NCBI GenBank assembly: GCA_947074265.1
Contig: CAMTPD010000089.1
Location: 1-6,440 of the forward strand
Direction of reading: 5' to 3'
DNA from: an uncultured Porphyromonadaceae bacterium
GTDB taxonomy: Bacteria; Bacteroidota; Bacteroidia; Bacteroidales; CAMTPD01
Length of the DNA stretch: 6,440 nucleotides
How positions within the stretch are numbered: position 1 is the first letter of the stretch; every line of letters starts with the position of its first letter. Position numbers and translations under genes: made by a program. The notes under the pieces were generated by a model, which saw nothing but the letters and a program-made list of their open reading frames with translations, was not told where the DNA came from and ran no database searches. Positions 4,744 to 6,440 of the stretch are shown piece after piece.

Positions 4744-6440
4744 TTAGTTGTTATAAATTGATTGTTTGAACGCCCTGTGAAAGGCAATCTTGCAATAGGT
4801 AGACAGGTGGGCTTCGAAACAAACTTGATTGGTGGCGCGGTCTATCTCGATAATTTTCCCTCCCACTCCGTTGCTGTTTGGCGTGTCGATACCGGGACAA
4901 AACAATACATGATCGGTACGAGGCAGATACTGCACACCCGATACGGCCCATGCATAGGTTTCTTCGCCGCGTTGCGCTCCGTAACTCCATTGCTGCCGAA
5001 TGGTTTTGTTGGTTTCATCGATCTTGTAAATTACGGCACGGCTGTATAGTTTATCGTCCTTGTAACAACGGGAAAAACCGTTATCGAACATCAGAATAGA
5101 ACCATCGGGCAATAAAACCGGGTTGTGCCCTCCCCACGACCAGTCGAACCCCGACGTGTTGGCTTCTCCTTGCAACACGGTAGCGTCGGTTATGGCAGTT
5201 CCGTCTTCCGCGATCGGATTCAACAAGTTGCCCGCTAGTGACATTCCTTTTCGATTTTGCCCCCAACCTTTGTGTGGCGAAGCGATCCACACGGGTGTAT
5301 TGTCCATGGTAAGTTTGATCAGTCCCTGAAAGCGCGACGAGACGATCAGGGTATTGTCTTTTTCGTCGTACAAGATTGCATTGCAGTGCGCCCAATCGTT
5401 GTATCCCGGAATTGCGGGCGATTTGAGCAGGTTTCTGTATTCATCGAGCGACTCCTTGAGGTCCCACTCGCGCACAACATTGCCCGTTTGGCGGTCGAGC
5501 TCTACGATAACATCTTCGATTGTTGCCACTCCCGAAAGGTGATAACTGTTGGTTTTGCTTACAGTGACGATGAAGTTGCCGCTTGGTATCTCCATGATTT
5601 CATGATGGAACTCGTAGCCTTTGCTTCGAAGCGACCATTCGTTTACCACTTCTCCCCACAGGTTGATTTCGAAGATCATCCCGGAAATGACATCTCCACA
5701 TACAAAGTTTCCGTTTCGGAGTCGGTGAAAACCGCAGCCTCCGTTCAGGTTGCCTAGTTTGGGATGCTGCTTCAACGAGAGCAGCCATCGGATACTTCCG
5801 TCGGTATCCATTACAAACGGGCAAATAGGATCTACTTCACTTTCACCTAAATAGTTGACAAAAATAAAATGTCCGTCGAGTTGTTCTTTATTGCATGTTG
5901 TGATCGCGATTTTTGGTAATAATATGGAACCGAGCGATTGTGTTTGTACAGTGATGCTGTCGGTTAGCCTTACGCTTCCGGCTTTATCGGTCAAACTGAT
6001 GTATACTTTGTTTGAAGTAGCGGGATACAAGCCATGAATATCGACCACGTGATTGTATCCGTATTTTTCTGATACGTGAGAAACGGAGCAAAGCGTATCG
6101 GTGAGTCCGTTGATATGAACCTTTACACGTCCTTCGATGGGCAGCGACAAATCGACCTGAGCCGATAAGGGAGCATATCCGGATACGTTGAGTGCGATGT
6201 TTTCGCTCTTTATGCCGAGTGTAGTTCCTAGGGTTGGCAGCTGAAGGGTGCGGTTGTCGGACAAACGGAGCTCGGTGGTCCAGTTTTCTTTTTGTACGGT
6301 ACAATTGATATACGCTTGGGAAGATAACGAAACGGTATCGGCTTCGAAGTAAAGCGTAAGAGCTTGGTTGCCTTCTTCTGCTTTGAGCAACAATTGCCCT
6401 TGCGATCGAATGCTTTCGATACGATCTACGTTTGAGATCG
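4744..6440 (-). CDS. Aryl-sulfate sulfotransferase (ASST family), N-terminus cut by the window edge
   Basis: The visible part is 564 residues and the frame is still open at the right edge; the first residues with the signal peptide are missing. The only nearby start-like codon (TTG at 6393) is internal. ASST enzymes act outside the cytoplasm and move sulfate from one phenol to another through a sulfo-histidine, without PAPS. Counting from the first whole codon (6438-6436), an N-terminal beta domain includes LNVSGYAPLSAQV (83-95) and HVVDIHGLYPATSNKV (130-145). The beta-propeller then carries FHHE (His278/279), DWAHCN (His351), SSRFQG (Arg369) and WGGHNP (His438). These fit E. coli AssT His252, His356, Arg374 and His436; the 18-residue gap from His351 to Arg369 is the same. 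Tandem TAA codons end the gene. No clear terminator follows, so read-through toward rhlE is possible. No Dsb-type partner gene is visible. Confidence 0.93.
   Translation of the reverse strand, partial: ISNVDRIESIRSQGQLLLKAEEGNQALTLYFEADTVSLSSQAYINCTVQKENWTTELRLSDNRTLQLPTLGTTLGIKSENIALNVSGYAPLSAQVDLSLPIEGRVKVHINGLTDTLCSVSHVSEKYGYNHVVDIHGLYPATSNKVYISLTDKAGSVRLTDSITVQTQSLGSILLPKIAITTCNKEQLDGHFIFVNYLGESEVDPICPFVMDTDGSIRWLLSLKQHPKLGNLNGGCGFHRLRNGNFVCGDVISGMIFEINLWGEVVNEWSLRSKGYEFHHEIMEIPSGNFIVTVSKTNSYHLSGVATIEDVIVELDRQTGNVVREWDLKESLDEYRNLLKSPAIPGYNDWAHCNAILYDEKDNTLIVSSRFQGLIKLTMDNTPVWIASPHKGWGQNRKGMSLAGNLLNPIAEDGTAITDATVLQGEANTSGFDWSWGGHNPVLLPDGSILMFDNGFSRCYKDDKLYSRAVIYKIDETNKTIRQQWSYGAQRGEETYAWAVSGVQYLPRTDHVLFCPGIDTPNSNGVGGKIIEIDRATNQVCFEAHLSTYCKIAFHRAFKQSIYNN

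Noticed and set aside
4596..4787. 64-codon N-terminal extension of the RhlE-type helicase
   Set aside because: It overlaps the sulfotransferase 3' end, contains the promoter and inverted repeat, and lacks any resemblance to helicase N-termini; the ATG at 4595 matches the paralogue.
5257..5757. 166-codon plus-strand frame opposite the sulfotransferase
   Set aside because: It is the complement of conserved propeller coding sequence containing His351 and Arg369; nothing supports an independent gene.

Overview
This window looks like chromosomal DNA of a member of the Bacteroidales. The evidence is TAnnTTTG-type -7 elements upstream of two genes, A/T-rich leaders with no Shine-Dalgarno sequence before the starts, a lipoprotein of the Bacteroidales MINPP-like histidine phosphatase type, and an aryl-sulfate sulfotransferase beside RhlE-type DEAD-box helicases. 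The genus cannot be fixed from the sequence alone. All four recognisable genes lie on the minus strand, so transcription runs from right to left.

In transcription order: (1) 6440-4744 is an aryl-sulfate sulfotransferase (ASST) whose N-terminus lies outside the window; all four residues expected for catalysis are visible. (2) An intergenic stretch of 148 bases carries a 13-bp perfect inverted repeat around a TAnnTTTG promoter element and a small leader hairpin. (3) 4595-3126 is an RhlE-type DEAD-box RNA helicase with a long disordered basic tail, closed by a strong intrinsic terminator (3052-3001). (4) 2844-1570 is a lipoprotein with the fold signatures of the MINPP/histidine acid phosphatase family, but both catalytic signatures are altered (RHG to RNS, HAE to SEE), so it is probably not a phosphatase. 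(5) 1499-273 is a second, shorter DEAD-box helicase with its own promoter element; it has DEVD in motif II and an unusual motif V. (6) Between that gene and the left edge are a 22-bp imperfect tandem repeat with palindromic unit junctions (158-234) and a long hairpin terminator (83-130) that probably serves both strands.

The genes do not form an obvious single pathway. The two helicases are paralogues, with the same MTF-x-x-LKL start and 13 identical bases around the ATG, and probably act in RNA remodelling or ribosome assembly. The sulfotransferase and the lipoprotein act outside the cytoplasm. Each helicase seems to have its own promoter. The points most worth following up are the degenerate phosphatase-like lipoprotein, the inverted repeat framing the rhlE promoter, the variant helicase motifs and the 22-bp repeat. 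I found no CRISPR array, insertion sequence, tRNA or rRNA. I also found no strong case for a wholly new system.
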